The notes under the pieces were generated by a model. The model saw only the letters and a program-made list of their open reading frames with translations. It was not told the origin of the DNA and made no database searches. A stretch of 64,000 bases of DNA, from the NCBI GenBank assembly GCA_963971285.1, contig OZ020259.1, positions 9,548,001 through 9,612,000 on the forward strand. The letters are read 5' to 3'. How positions within the stretch are numbered: the stretch's first letter is position 1; each line of letters starts with the position of its first letter. The DNA is from Astropecten irregularis. Lineage: Eukaryota; Echinodermata; Asteroidea; Paxillosida; Astropectinidae. A program made the translations under genes and the position numbers. Below, piece by piece: positions 30,303 through 45,318 of this stretch.

Positions 30303-33300
30303 GTACATGTACAGTGAATTACATAATTACTTGGATTACGGAATTTTGGGGTCACCATTTCCGGCGGCGAGCAGGAAATAAAAAAAAATTGAAGACGGAA
30401 AAAAAACGGGTACAACCGTACAACTACTAAAATGAATCACTACATCGTCAAAGACCACTCTGACATAAAAAATTGATTCAAAATTGCAAATTTAAGGAAA
30501 ATATGGGATGTTTTGACTCAGTTTGCAACAAGCCGAAGTGCACTACCTTGACTGCCAGTGCCTCGGCGCGCCACACCGCGCCGCGCCGCGCCTCAAGTAT
30601 ACCGGCATGATGCGTGCAGCCTATCATTGTGTCTTTCGTGTGCAAACAGTATTCGATCTACCAGAGTAGAGTTTCTCTGCAGTCTACATATTTAGCGGAC
30701 ACTTCATTCACGTTCCATATACCTCAATTCCAGTCTGTGATATAAATTTGTGTGAGTGAACATGTGGTGCAAGTGCTGTATGTCCAACTAATTATGACCT
30801 TAATGGACCTTTTCCTGGGAATGGTTCTAAATGCTTTTCTTATGTATAAGTAGAAACATGCCCTTACACTCTAGTACGTAGGGACTCGTATTGATAAATT
30901 GACCATCACTAGGTTGGCCAGTGTTTCAATAACATTTTGTTTTATATTTTAACAGGAAAGTTTTTGCCCTTCAAAACACCACTCGGATCTCAGTACAACA
31001 ACAAAATTCCGGAGGAAAATCGCTTTGACCTACCTATGCTGTTTTCCTACTTGGAAGGCTATAAGGTCAAGATGGGACTGATGGTTGATCTAACTAATAC
31101 CAGTCGATTTTATGACAAACAGATGGTAGAAGCAAGAGGTGCCATACACTTCAAATTACAGTGTCGAGGGTCAGTAAACCATATATCTTTGATATCATTC
31201 TAGCAAACGTTATTATGAGAACTCAGGCACAGATTCTGTCTTGTGATTGGACAAAGCATGACACAATTCATGTTATTTTTACTTAATAAATACTGGTGCC
31301 ACGAGAAATGACTATATAGGTATATATGTGTGTGAACCCTAAAGCATTCGCCATTAAGCCTCTCTATAAGTAACTGCATTGTACTTTTTGTCTTATATTG
31401 TGTATTTGAACTGAAAATCCAAATTACACTTGGATGAAAGATGTATACTGTGCTTCTATGATAATGATGGAAATCATAATCTTACAGTATATCTCTAATT
31501 ACTTAGCGTACAAAAAAGTGCATTCCATTCTTTTCAAAACATTACATCATGCTTGAGTAAGGTATTAAAGGTTGTGTCCCAATTCTCTGGCTGTGACCGC
31601 AAATGACACACAAGTCTATGGAAATGACTGCAGTCACTGGCTAGTGGCTGCCATAGGTACATGTGTAATTTGCAGATGCAGCCAGAGAATTGAGACACGG
31701 TCTCAGTGTAAAAACACACCTGTATGAGATATTGGTAAGATCTGGTACATTTACTTGATTTCAGGCATGGAGAATGTCCATCTCATGAGCAGACCCAGGC
31801 ATTCATCAAAGTATGCTCCAGATTCATCTCCAAGAATGCAGTAGAGATCATTGGTGTACACTGCACCCATGGATTTAACAGAACTGGATTTCTCATATGT
31901 GCTTTCCTTGTTGAGCAGATGGATTGGAGGTAAATTCAAATGTAAATTGTGTTGAACGATATTTGCAAGCAGCTATTGGTTGATTCACCAACCCCTTCCT
32001 TGTTCTATAACTATCATCAGAAAGCTATGTACAAATCTAGTTTGGTAATTATAATTCTTGCACGTGCATGTGAATGAACTGTCTAAACTGGTATTGAGGT
32101 TAACCAGAGATCTCAATATTTGAATCACTATATTTTTCAAACTGAATATTCAAGAAACATTTTTATTGATCGCATTACTATTGTGTCAAAACTTGTCGAA
32201 GAAATTTATATGTAGTTAGTCGTTCAGTTGGATGGACATAAGTTTAACTAAAAAAATAACCTCCCTTAAGTTTTGCTGGTAATCCATTGCTTGGGTCCAA
32301 GAATTTAAAAAAGTGAAATATGGGCCGTGGCATTATCAAGCATAAAAATGGAAAGGCCAAGACTAAATACAGAGGACATGGAAGCTAATCTACTGCATGA
32401 GATAGAAGAACTTTTTAGATCTACATTCATAACACTTCCAAAAAAGCCAGGATAATATTAATCATGAGCTATGCTACTTAAATAATTCTGAGGGTCATAG
32501 TACGGCAAATACATTAATTAACAAATATATGCTGAAATTTCAGAGGAGCAGTATGGCTTCATGCCCGATAATGGGAACAAGGAATGCAATCTTCCTTCTT
32601 TGCATGATTAGTGAAACCACTCACATACTGCTTTGATTACTTCCAAAAAAACAAAGATAATTGACTATTAGGGGACACCACTAGGCCTGGGCCCTGGGCA
32701 ATTAACTTGATTAATCAATTAATCACGATTACATTCTTGGTGTTGATTACTCGATTAGTTCATTCTTAACTACTCGATTAATCATGCCAGCGCGATTAGT
32801 GCCTGTGAGTTGTGATTAATTCTGTGAGTTATTACTATTCTCAGTCACAAACCACCGTGCACCTGCCCTGTGAGTGTGTGTTGTGTGGAGCTGCCTAGAC
32901 TTGGACATAATGCAGAACTTACACATATGTGTACACACACCATACCCATGGCGTAGCAAGTGGCAGGGCGTGTATAAAATTGCAGACTTGATTTCAAGTC
33001 TAGCAGCGGCCCTGCCATTCTTCCCTGTAGCCTGCCTGCTGCACATGCACCAGATGCCTGCCCAATTTTGACAGCGCCATAACAACATTTTGGGACTATA
33101 CTGCAATTGGCCAATTGCTCGTCCAATATGTGATGAATCACTCACATTGCCTTATATAGTCAACGTGGATGAGGCATGAATGGGGGCTATACCATTTCAT
33201 GAACTGTACAATAATCATGTACAGCCTACGTGTAGTCATCCTCATCATGTACTATCGTTGACCTGTACACATGTACGGGACTACATGTGGTTGTACGTAC

Positions 33301-36300
33301 TTTTGGCTCATCGAGTCAAACTGCCTTGTCTATGGTGTTCTAAACCTGCCATCTCACATCTCGCGTTATGATTCTCGTGTTAGGTTTTCAATCTCGCATC
33401 TCACGTTACGAATTTCGCATTAGGTTTTCAATCTCGCATCTCGTATAATGCATTTGATGTAATTTGGTGCTTGCATTTATATTCATGGTCAGTGCGCTTG
33501 TGGTATTGCAGAAGTTGCACTACTGGAATTGTCAGAGCGTGTTTTATCGGGTCATCACCTGTCTGCCTTGTGCTTTTGACCACGTGCCGATTACGTATGT
33601 TATCAGTTACTCAAATGTATTAAACTGAGAAATACATCCAAGATTTGATCTTTTAAAAAAAAATAGATATACGTGTATATACACTACAGACAGGTCATGA
33701 CCCGATAAAACACGCTCTGACAATTCCAGTAGTGCAACCCAATACTGCAAGCGCACCGGCCATGAATGTAAACACAAATTACAAGTACAGTAATGCGAGA
33801 TTCGTAAGGCGAGATGCGAGATTTGTAACGCTAGATGCGAGATGGCAGGTTTGGAACACCATATTCGGGGCTCGAATTACGTCAAAAAAGGCACTGGACA
33901 GCAGGTCTAGTAACTGAAGCATTTTTCAAGACCTGAACCTTTTTCACTAGACCTTTGGCATTCATTTACATAGGAAAACCATAATTATATGCAATATTGT
34001 GTTAAAAATAATCAATTTAGGCACCATTTTCTTTGTGCAAGGAAAACAAAATCACTAGACAGCCGAACTAGTACGGTACACACTTTACTAGACCGACACT
34101 GAAATCACTAGACTTGGTCCACGGTCTAGTGGATATTTCGAGCCATGATACTTGTCAGCCAACACTCCGCGAAAGTACTGAACTTTACTGATGGAATACC
34201 AATAACTATGGGTGACAATCGTTTCACAAACTTTGCATTATACCTTGTCAGAAAAAATGGCAGCAATGCAATATACTAGTGCAGTTAACTGCAGTACCTC
34301 TGCTTGTGTAGTCACTTCCGGGTAATCGCGATTAATCGCTTAATCGCGATTAGTTCCTGCCCGATTAATTCCATTAGTAAAAAGAACTAATCGCCCAGGC
34401 CTAGACACCATCAACATAAAGGTGGATAGCTCAGTTGGTAAGAGCGCCGGTACAGTATTTTGAAGGTTGCTGGTTTAAACCCTGCTCCAGTCAATTTTTC
34501 TATTTTCACTTTTCAACTTTTTAAAATAGAAATTACATGCATTCCTTTTGGAATGATCTTGAATGTAACCAAGGTCATGCTATTGTGCCTCATTTGCTGA
34601 CAAGTATTTCATTTATTTGGTATGTTTTGATAGTGTTGATGCTGCAGTGAACGTATTTGCTAAAGCACGGCCACCAGGCATGTACAAAGGTGACTACATT
34701 CAAGAGTTATATAAACGCTATGGTGATGTAGAGGATACACCTCCTGCACCACATCGTCCTGACTGGTGCTTAGGTAGGTAACAATACCATGTATTACATA
34801 CATGATTCCCAATATAATGGCAGTAGAGAGGTTTTGCAACCGAACGGATACGGTTAACGCCCCGGATTACACCACCAGTATTTGTGTACTTATGACGTCA
34901 CAGTTTTTCTGCTATCCGTTATACGTCTTTGAGGCATGGATATCTTGCTTGATACGCGTAAGTATTTAACGCGTAGCGAATATCAGTATTTTCTTAATTC
35001 TCTGTTCATTTTTGGTCATGTGCATGATTAGATTAAAAAGAAAGGATTTGCTGAACACGAATATGTCATTTCTATGTATTTCAAAATTTACGAATAAGAC
35101 AACATTAGCTTCAAAGTCAGGTACAAAAATGGTTCTCCGTTGTCGGAACTAGACTTCACTATTGCGAAATTTCGGTTCGGCTGTTGACGTTTATGGATAG
35201 CTTAAACGTACGCGTATGCGTATCTGTTCGCATGTGACACCTCCCTAGTAATACCAACATCCCATATATGATGAGTTTGTGTAAATTATGGCATGGAAAT
35301 ATTTCAGGGGACTTTGACAATGTTAGAGTCACAACACCGGGAGGTAGTATCTACTGTCACCAGAGCAGTCACCCAAGGGTTGCCATTGAGGAGCTACCTT
35401 GAAGTACGGACAGAGATCACTCTTCCTCAGTTACGCCAAGTCCTCCGTGCCCTTTTCAGAGAGAAATATGCAATTGATCTCTATCGGGAGCTAGCCTCAG
35501 CCTTGCAACAATAAAAGGATTCTGCTAAAGATGTTGTTCGTGCAATGTGTATGCATACAAAAATCCTGTTCATTAGTCAAGAAGACTAGTCTACTGCATG
35601 ATATGACCAGAAACTAGTTCATCTTCCAACAGAGCATCATCAAACTGGCATCAAGTCTTAAGAATCAAGAATCTAAATGCTGTTGTCATTCTTGAGGAGA
35701 AACATCTTCAAAATTGTTGCCCAAAAGCAAGGATTAATATCCTAGCTTCAGATGAGTTTAAAGCCATCATTTGCAGCTCAGCAGCAGAGTCAGATTCAAA
35801 GAGGGAGACAGATATGTCATAAAAGGTCCAGAGGCCTCCATCATGTTTGCTGTGTGAGGAAACTGGAAAACCCGAAGAGTGTAACCTATGTTTCCATTGT
35901 GGTTGATATTAAATGCATCGCCCCTGCGATGTGAGTGGTGAAATGGATCCCACGACACGTCGTAGATGCGATGCATGGCAGAGATGCGATGCGTCTTAAC
36001 TCTGTGACGCATCGTAAGTTTTATGAAATCTGCCCCAGGAAGGATAGACAAGCAACCCACCGGGAGCAGTGTGACTATTCATCCTGATGGGACAAATGAT
36101 AAATCTCTTTCTTCCAAGTGTGAACCATCTGTGTTTTAATCCTTGGATCTGACCAACCTGAGTGAATTCCAAAAGGAGACAGCTTTGCAAATGTTGCAGG
36201 AAGAATCTTCTACCTACAGAAAACATTCTTGTTCAACAGACATATCAGTCAATCTCTACTAGAAAGTAAATGCATACATGTACTTACAGGATTTGATAGA

Positions 36301-39300
36301 GAGGAAATGGATTGTGTGGATCTGCTCTAGTCTCCTGATGATGACCAGAGCAGGCTAGTTGAAATTCTAAGACAGAAAAAGTTCTGGACAGCAGGTCTAG
36401 CAATTGAAGCATTTTATAGGGAAAAAGGTGATAAAAGGCACGTGATGTTGGGCTGCTGGAACTGCTAGCCTTCATCAGGCAACTGAAGAACTGGATGCTG
36501 TGGTGTCCGATATATCCTGTTGGTCCACGTACGTGTTCATTATGTTCAGCAGACCGTGAACGGGTCACTCTAGTGGAGTTTGTATGGTTCACTCTGCGGT
36601 TTTACTGACTCACCAAGGACATTTCATTCTTAAAGGAAATATCATACTTTAGTTTTTGTCAAAGAAATGCAGATTCATGGGCAAAAATACCAAGACAGAT
36701 ACAGTAACAGTCATCTGTGAAATTTCCAGTCCCATCCAGTGCTTTTTTGAGAAAACAGTGAAAAACGACCGTGGTATTTTTGAAATCTTGTCACCGTTAT
36801 TTTTCATCTTTTAAAGATCAAAATTGTGTTGGTAAATTGGTTTTACTATTTTCGTAGTAAATACAGCATTTCACATGTTTCAGGCAGAAAAACATGAACG
36901 GTATGTTTCAACCTTCACCATCTTCATTCCTTTGATGAGAGTTTTTGTTAAAATAATTTCAATGTAAATAATTTTTGATATTTTCAGTCAAAACAGTATT
37001 ATGCAGACGCAAAGGACGCAATGGCAATTTTGTGGTAAAAAACACACAACATGTTAATCAGTCCGAGGCAATCTGATACAGTTGGACATGAGGGTTTAAA
37101 ATTAATCACGTTTGAGACGAGGAATAAACGAGACAATGAAAATGCAGGGATTTCATCAAAGCACTGATGCTCCTTCGGAAATTAATGTGCAAATATTCAA
37201 ACCTCAAGAGACATTGCTTAACATTTCAAGAGTTAAGTTTGTATTTAGCTGTCCCCCAAACCACAGGGTTAGTTGGTCTCTGAGTGACGCAACAAAAGAA
37301 TGCCCTCATTGGGGGTGCAGACAAATTACTTGTGCTAATGCTAGTTGGCGCTCTTTGCCGAAACACATCTTGACAATAATCATTTTTCAGATTGCAGACA
37401 CATGTACCTGGATAAAAGGAACCATGTGATGGATGAGCCTATTGCTGGGCAAAATCACTTCATATCCGGTTACTAATTAAAAAAAAAATCAGGTTAACAG
37501 TAACCTCAGTAATCACGTGTTTATTACAACATGTGTCACATGTGCAATCCATGGTGTATGTCTTCTTCAATATGATCGTCACTTTTGGAATGCTTTTTAC
37601 GATGTTAATTTTTAGATCAAGCATTTAGGTCAAGTACATACAATTTTTCTTTTAGATCAAGTATGTGAAAAGCATGTTTATACTTGGCAAAATGGACAAA
37701 ATAACTCACTGAAATCTACAGTTTAAACTTTTTTGTTGTTGAGCATGAGCCAAACATTCGTCCCTTTTTTTCCTTTCAGTTTCGGTTAACAGTTAGTGAA
37801 CAATTGTCACTGGATAATTAAAACCGGGTCGGTTAACCTATAACTGGATAAATATGCCAGCACTAGATGAGCCCTCTATTGGTCAAAATAATGAAGTCCT
37901 GCGCGCTCAAGATTGAGTGTTTCCTTTCGACGAGTGCCCTCTGTCGACGTAAGAAAAATGCCTTTGATTTTTAGAAAATACTGGCAGATCATTTTGATTG
38001 TTAGCAAGTACTTGACTAACGAAACAAAATACACATCCACTATTTGATTTTCAGCTGTACACTTTTGTCTGCAAACAACTGCACTTCTGACATGTTTAAG
38101 GATGAAAAATCACTGGGAACTGCTGGGTAAAAAGCTCAATATTTACAGTCATGGCTTGCACAGAGCAGGACTTAAATCATAGAAGCATTTTACTATTAAA
38201 GACCTGTGGTCAATTTCACCTTTAACTTCATCTTAAATCACACATCAATCTTCCTTGCTAAGCAAGGTGTAAAGTCAATACAAATCACCATCTTTAAGTT
38301 TTGTGAAATCCAGCCCTAAACTATTTTCGCTAGACATGTGGCATTGTGAGAAAAACAGTAATTATGCATTGCAATACTGTGAGTGTGTGACAGGAATGAT
38401 AATTCAGAGTTGTGACCAAGTAAGATTTTTACAAGTCATGCCAAATCAAGTCTCAAGTAAAAATTTCTTGTGTCAAATAAAGTCTCAAGTCATTTTTTAC
38501 CCAAGTTAATTCAAGTCACAATCACTGTGTGAAAAACTAAGTCAAGTCAAGTCGCAATTTTTTTTTTTCAAGTTAAGTCAAGTCAATTTTTTTTCTTCAA
38601 AAGACCACTTAAGAGAAATTTAACTAATCAAAGTTTGGTCACTTTTTTTGTACAAATTTAAGTATCTATGTTCATCATGATCAATGAAAGATGATAATCT
38701 ATTTCAGAATTATATACAAGGCACACAATATCGATTACTCACGATATAAAAATGTAACTTTACATGTACTATGGACAAAACAACAAAATAATTACAGCCA
38801 CAAGAATCCAAAAAGTACATGGAAAACGAAATGTGGGTAGCCATGGTTTGCCCTTTTCAAGCCTTTTTAATTGCTCTTTTGTATGCATTACAAAGAATAT
38901 TACAAGATGCTCATGTACAAATACCACAGAGTAGTACTTTAGCAAATGGGACAATAGCGCTTCGCACTTGCGCTAAAAATAGCAGGCTAAATGATGTGAC
39001 GTCACACCGGATATCATACAAACATTTCAACTACGCAAACGTTTGGTGGGTGTGTTAACAAGATAAGGGAAATGCTTAGTGCGACATTTAAAAGTTTGTC
39101 TGACATCCGGGGATTTTGTACATGTGCACGCTGGCCAAATCACTCGTGTGACGTCATTAGTGCGGAGCACTATTACCATAGGCTACATTTGTAGCAGGGT
39201 TCTTTTGATAATGACAATTGTTCATGTACGTTGGATCTCATTATGTGGGAATTGACTTTGCTTCTTAATTTTAGTGCTGATCTTATCTTGCAGTGTGTGT

Positions 39301-42300
39301 CCATTTTTTAATAAAATCTAAATTTGTACCGGTTTTGCTCAGTTTTTAGTGAAAGGGATCGTGAGGGAATTGCCTCTGATGAGCTCAGGTGCAGATAGTG
39401 CTTCATGTACAGCTGAATATTTGTGCATCCGTTCAGGTAGCTTGTTTTGTAACAAGTACCGGTTCGCAAAATATCATGAGACACTTTTTTCAAACATGAT
39501 TTTCATGCTAAAGCTTTTATGCTTCAGTTACATTTAGAAATGCCAGTTGTTTGAGAAATAACATTCTTTACTTATGTAGGTGCAGATGACAGCGATGACA
39601 AAGAAGTGTCTGGAAACTCAAGAAGTACCGGGAGTAGCAGTTCAGATGAAATACATACCAGAAATCAACACACTGGTGTCAATGTAAATAAGCAGGTATG
39701 TGCACAAGAAAACAAATTACATGTAATGTTAATTGTGTGTATGTGTTTCGTGTCAGCTGAGACCATTGGCTGCCTGACAAAATTATTTTGCAACAGAAAA
39801 TGGCATACAGTCAGTTGTAGTGAGAGAGAAATCACTGAGATACAGCAGTGGTACTGGAAATAACCTGGAGTAAGGTAAACAAATATAATGGAAACACTGC
39901 CTGTGCTAGATATAGTGCTGTGCATATCCGGAGCTTTTGAAAACGGGAAAACGCTTTGAAAAAATTATTGGTTGCCCAAGCTCCGATTTCTAAAAAATGA
40001 ATGGTAGCACTATATTGTGCATGTGTTGATAATGTGCACGATCAATGGATGCATAGCGCTGTATGTAGAAGTGTGTAAAACCAAACGTGCTACAACGATC
40101 GTTGCAGCGTTTCTGGTCTCGATCTACGTGCGTGTTTAGGAATTTTGCGATGATTTGGTGCCGGCAACCTTACATAATATTCATTCAGAATTGATCATGT
40201 TCATAAATTGCTCTGTGTGACATGTCACATTTCTTACTGCAAAATCTGAAATGAAGCCGGCTGAAACCCACGGTACCGAGAGCGACTTGACTGCACCAAA
40301 TACATACGTTGTACGTATGACACGTAGGCTTGCACTTCCTGCCTGATTGCAAATTCGCGACTGTGTACTTCGCTGGTGCACTTCGTATGCTTTTAAAGGG
40401 TTGCTGCAGTGCTTTTTTCAGTCAGGTTATTTTATTGCCTTCATACAGAGAATATACTGATAAATAATGAATGGCAAGTCTTATTTTGGTTTCAAACCAG
40501 CATTTGGTTTTCCTTTGAATGGCTTTGTAAAACGGGGGATTTTCACGCATACTCATGTAGGGAACCAACAGCAAAAATATAATGAAAAAACATACAAAAT
40601 GAAGAGGCAAACTTTACTTACAGAAATGGTTTGGTAAAAAAATTACACCACCAGTTGAGTGAAAGGAACATATTTGGCAAAATAAAACCCATTGAGGAGG
40701 AAAAGGTCTGTCAGAAAACCTATAAAACAACCGCAACTTTTTTTGTACAAATCAATTGGATTACTGCTCTCACTCAGTTCCCCAGATGACATCACAGTTT
40801 TGCTCATGAATACACACCAAAAAAAACTGTTTTTAACCCTGAATCAGTGTGAGGAAGTTGGTAAAATCACAGTCCCCATGTATAGTTTTTTTATTACCAC
40901 ATGTTCAAGCCATAATATTCCCATTGCAGAGACCCTTTAATGGTGCAACGCGGATACCAATCGTGGAATTTTCTGGAGGCAATGCAGCTGCACGGGCCAG
41001 ACCATGCGGCCATGTGGTGTGCATGCGATGTGCAAGATGCATTGTACGCAATATGTTTACATGTACGTCTTTTTTCGTGCAATCGTCGCTTTCAGAAGGC
41101 TGTTCACGATATTTTTTTTATCAAGTTTGCAAAAAGTTTGTTTCTACTATGCAAAATGGACCCCAAAACAACTGAAATTCAAGTATGTATTATACAGTCT
41201 ACACTTTTGGGATTGTTTATTCATTTGGCAAACGTCAGTCTACTTTTTAAAATGTTGGTTTCGTTATACCATTTTTGAAATTTTGAAACTGGATGGCTAG
41301 ATCTAAAGTGGGAGCCCGGAAATCCGTTTTTAATGCACAGCACTAGCTAGGTGTTACATGTTTTCAGCAGAATGTTGACATTTTATTTTGTGCATACTCC
41401 TTGCATTATACAAACTTAATCCGTAATTTTGTTAGATTTAATGTACATGTGCGAAGGTGTATTTATGCAAGCCTTTTTGTTCATTCAGTTTATGGAAGGA
41501 GTTACAGGTGTAAGCATTGTGACAGACTACCAGACTGTAAACCATTTGAGGAAAAAAATGCAACGTATGACTGGTTGGCATAGGTATGTTCAGATTTGTT
41601 TTCACACACTCAGTATATAAGTAAATAAGTATATTATCATTGGGATGCAATTCAAATTGATCACCTACAATAACATACATCCTTAATCTAAGGCTTTGCA
41701 TTATAGAGACACAAAACATAAGAAAACTTATTAAGCTCCATGTGAAATTTGAGAAATGGTGTGTCTTTAAAGGTACTATCATACTTTGGTAGCATACCGA
41801 AACAGAAATCTCCACAGATTTACCTATAACTTTAATACAGAGTATAAAGATGGTGATGGTACAAACATACCGTTACAGTTTTTCTGCCTGAAATGCTGTA
41901 TTTATCAAGAAAATAGTAAAACCAATGACCAAAAACAATTTTGATCTTTTAAAAATGCAAAATAATGTTGAAAAGATTTTCAAAATACATGTACTGTAGG
42001 CGGTTTTCTCTGAAAGTGGCCACTGTATGGGGCTGAACATTTCACAGATGACTGTTACTGTATTATCTTCCTTGATAATTTTGCCCATAAATCTGCATTT
42101 ATTTGATAAAAAGAAAGGAGAAAAAGAAGGGTGTGAATAAATGTGGTCCAAATTTATAGTGATTACAATCTCTGGCATTACATATTAATATGAATGTGTG
42201 AATGCTTTTTAAAAGAAACACTAAAAGAACTATTACAGTACAGACTCATCTTAGATGTATTAGTACAGAGTGTTATTCAGAGCAGGCATTTGGACAAGAT

Positions 42301-45281
42301 AATACAGCTGGTAAGCAGGGAAACCTCCACACTCCAATCAGTGGTCAAGATTAAAATCAAAACAAAAATGTAATTCAAATTTGCCTTGCTTCAAGTCAGA
42401 TTGGTGTAGTTTTTCTGAGTTTTTTACTTTAAGCTCACAATTAAAGTAAATTGATGCATAAGATGTTAGATATTAGACCCTGTTTGGGTGCTTTGGCATA
42501 GCATGTATGCAGCATGCAAACTCATGTGTGTTGTTATGCATTTTCAGTGACCAGCATGACCAGGGGCCGATTTCACAAAACTCGTTTTGACTTGGGAAGA
42601 GTCCTGGGTGTAATATCGATCTTTGCTATGACGCGTCCTGAGACTGATTTCACGAAATGTGTCTTACAAAAGATTAGTCTTTACTTCTGTTCAACGAACT
42701 GTAATTTATTGGACGAGGATGGCATTACAGAATACAGCAGCTGTACCATGTTTGATTGATTCAGTTGGCGCGAGTGCATGCAACAGCCGTAGTTTTATGT
42801 GCGCAGCATGAAGTAAATTCAAGATGACTGATTGGTTGTTGTTTCAGGTGAAAACTTTTTGTCTGCTGAAATAGAATATCTGTTAACTCGTAACATACTC
42901 ACATGGGTGACAGGCTCCAATTCGTGTGCCACTCTTTCTAAGAATTGGAATAATCCCTGTCTACATCTTCTTAGTATTTCCTCGTCATTTAAAGTATTGA
43001 GTCTGTGGATTTCACCGGGATTTCTCAAGGGATATTAACTCACCTAACTGCCCACCGAGCTTTGCGCCGGATCAGTAATTAACAAGCGCAAGTGCCATTC
43101 TTGCTTTCCAATACTATACATTTTCATGCAGATAAAGATGACCCTTAGACCCATCCTTTATGTTAAGACAAGTTCAGCCGCGTTGCTATAGAAGTTGAGA
43201 TGCGTTGAACACATCTCAACTTTGGTGTGATCAATCCTTGGACGTGTTGCAACATAGAATGAGTTACCCTTCCTAAGATGCGTCTTAGTATTTCGTGAAC
43301 TCGACTGCGGTCTTAAAATGTCAGCCATTTGTCACCTGCCATTCATTTAGTGCATAGTGAGCTTTGAGTAAATTGTCTTGGACAGAGTTTCTGTCTATGT
43401 AATCATATCTGGCATATCAATTGACAGATTTTAGCAGATTTTTCAAATTGAATAAGTCAGAGGCAGAAGGTTTTTCTTGGGTGGGCAGAGATGCTTATTA
43501 ACTCAATGTATATATACAGCCTAATTAGAATTATTTGATATCATGGTCATCGTATTACCTGTGCTGCAGTAATTTGATTTATTTGATATGGAATTTTGTG
43601 CTCATTTACAGGCAAGATTTCCCAGGTTGCCAGCCAGTTTCATTAGACAATAAAAACATAGCTGCCCTTATGCACAAACTCTACAAAGTAAGTTGGAAGG
43701 CAGATGGTATGAGGTAAGTAGGTCTATTTGTTTGAGCAAACTTCAGGACAAAAAGTGACTAGAATTGCATGCATTTTTTATGCTCCAGTAGACCAAGACC
43801 AGGAGAGCAATGGCAAAAACACCTCTCTCTTTGGTAAATCGCACTAGTGCTGTGCATTAAAAGCGGATTTCTGGGCTACTGCTTTGGATCTAGCCATCCG
43901 GTTTCAAAATTTCAAGAACGGTATAACAAAACCAAAATTTTAAATAGTAGATTGACGTTTGCCTAATGTTAAACAACCCCAAAAGTGTAGACTGTACAAT
44001 ACATACTTGAATTTCAGTTGTTTTTCGGTCCATTTTGCCAAGTAGAAACAAACTTTTTGCATACTTTTCAATGACTTAAAGAAATTCAGTCAGTTTCCCT
44101 TGTGGTTATTTGATGATTATATTAATTAAAAAGCTGTATCCTCTTTGAGTGATCCCCCATGTACCGTTCCCAGGTTGCAGCATTGCTGCGTGTATCATTG
44201 AAATGATCCCTGGGGTATGGCGGTGTGTGCGTGGTTTCATGGCTTCAGACTGCCAACCGAACAAAGATAATTTACTATTGGGGTCATTACCAACGTAGGG
44301 CTGGATGGCTCAGTTGGTAGAGCGCCTGTACGGTATTCAGGAGGTCGCCGGTTCGAATCCTGCTCCTGTGAATTTTTCTTTGTTCACTTTTCAAAGACTT
44401 TTGCATACGGGTTATTCCATGTCAGACCAACACACTTTTTGCCCTTTTCCGATTTTTATAAACATTGGTATGCAAGTAGGTATCAATGAGTTATGAATGT
44501 ATGCAAATTTTTAGTGGAATCCCTCCACCCATGTGGCCAATTCCCCTTCTGCAAAAAAAACTGACATTTTCATGTTATGACACTACCTTTACACAGGATT
44601 AAACTATAACTCGGTCATATTCCCACAAAAGTATGCAAGGTTGGTATCAAAATGATCAGAATTAGATGCTCTAAGTGACACTACCACAAAATTGTAGAAA
44701 GAAAGGATCCAGAATGCAGCCTCCAGACTTGCCACTAGATCCCCTAAATTCTGCCACATGACACCTATCCTTGGCGAACTGCACTGGCTGCCCATCAGGT
44801 CCAGGATCAAGTTCAAAATACTCATACTCACCTTCAAAAGTATCCACCGTGTAGCCCCTCCTTACCTTTCTGAACTCGTAAGCATCAATGATCAATCCCG
44901 ATAATCCCTCTGTTCTTCAAATGGCATCCTGCTGAAACACCCCTCTCCAAAGATGCTCCCCACCCTTGGCATTAGAGCCTTCTCAAGTGCAGCACCCAAA
45001 CTCTGGAACCAAGTACCCGCATCACCACGTAACCAGCGATCCTTTAACATCTTCACACAAGAACTCAAATCACTCCTTTTCTCCTAGATTAAATTAAAAG
45101 TGAATTAAAGCTATATATAATTTGTATTTTGTCACAAGTATTATGTATTCTATTAATGTTAGGCCCTATTAGGTCCTATGTAATATGTAGTGTTATAAGT
45201 ATTGTATTAATGTTAAGTAGCTTCTAAATATGTATTCAGCACATTTGAACATAATATTATGGGAAATGCGCTATATAAATG

Positions 45282-45318
<37 letters not shown>

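Larger units (their letters stand above)
32682..34403. mobile_element. hAT-type element, 1.7 kb, with nested insertions
   Basis: Ends TAGGCCTGGGC and GCCCAGGCCTA are inverted. Flanking GACACCAC (32674-32681) and GACACCAT (34404-34411) form an 8-bp target duplication with one mismatch, as in hAT elements. The original target was the SINE family of the 55.6-kb array: AAGATAATTGACTATTAGGG lies left and the tRNA-like head lies right. Inner AT-rich ends carry many GATTAATCG motifs. No transposase. Two other elements sit inside it. Confidence 0.8.

Noticed and set aside
35293-35514. A 73-codon open frame as an extra RNGTT exon or a small host gene
   Set aside because: It has no counterpart in capping enzymes, exons 4 and 5 join in phase without it, and its sequence pattern resembles Gag of gypsy-like elements.
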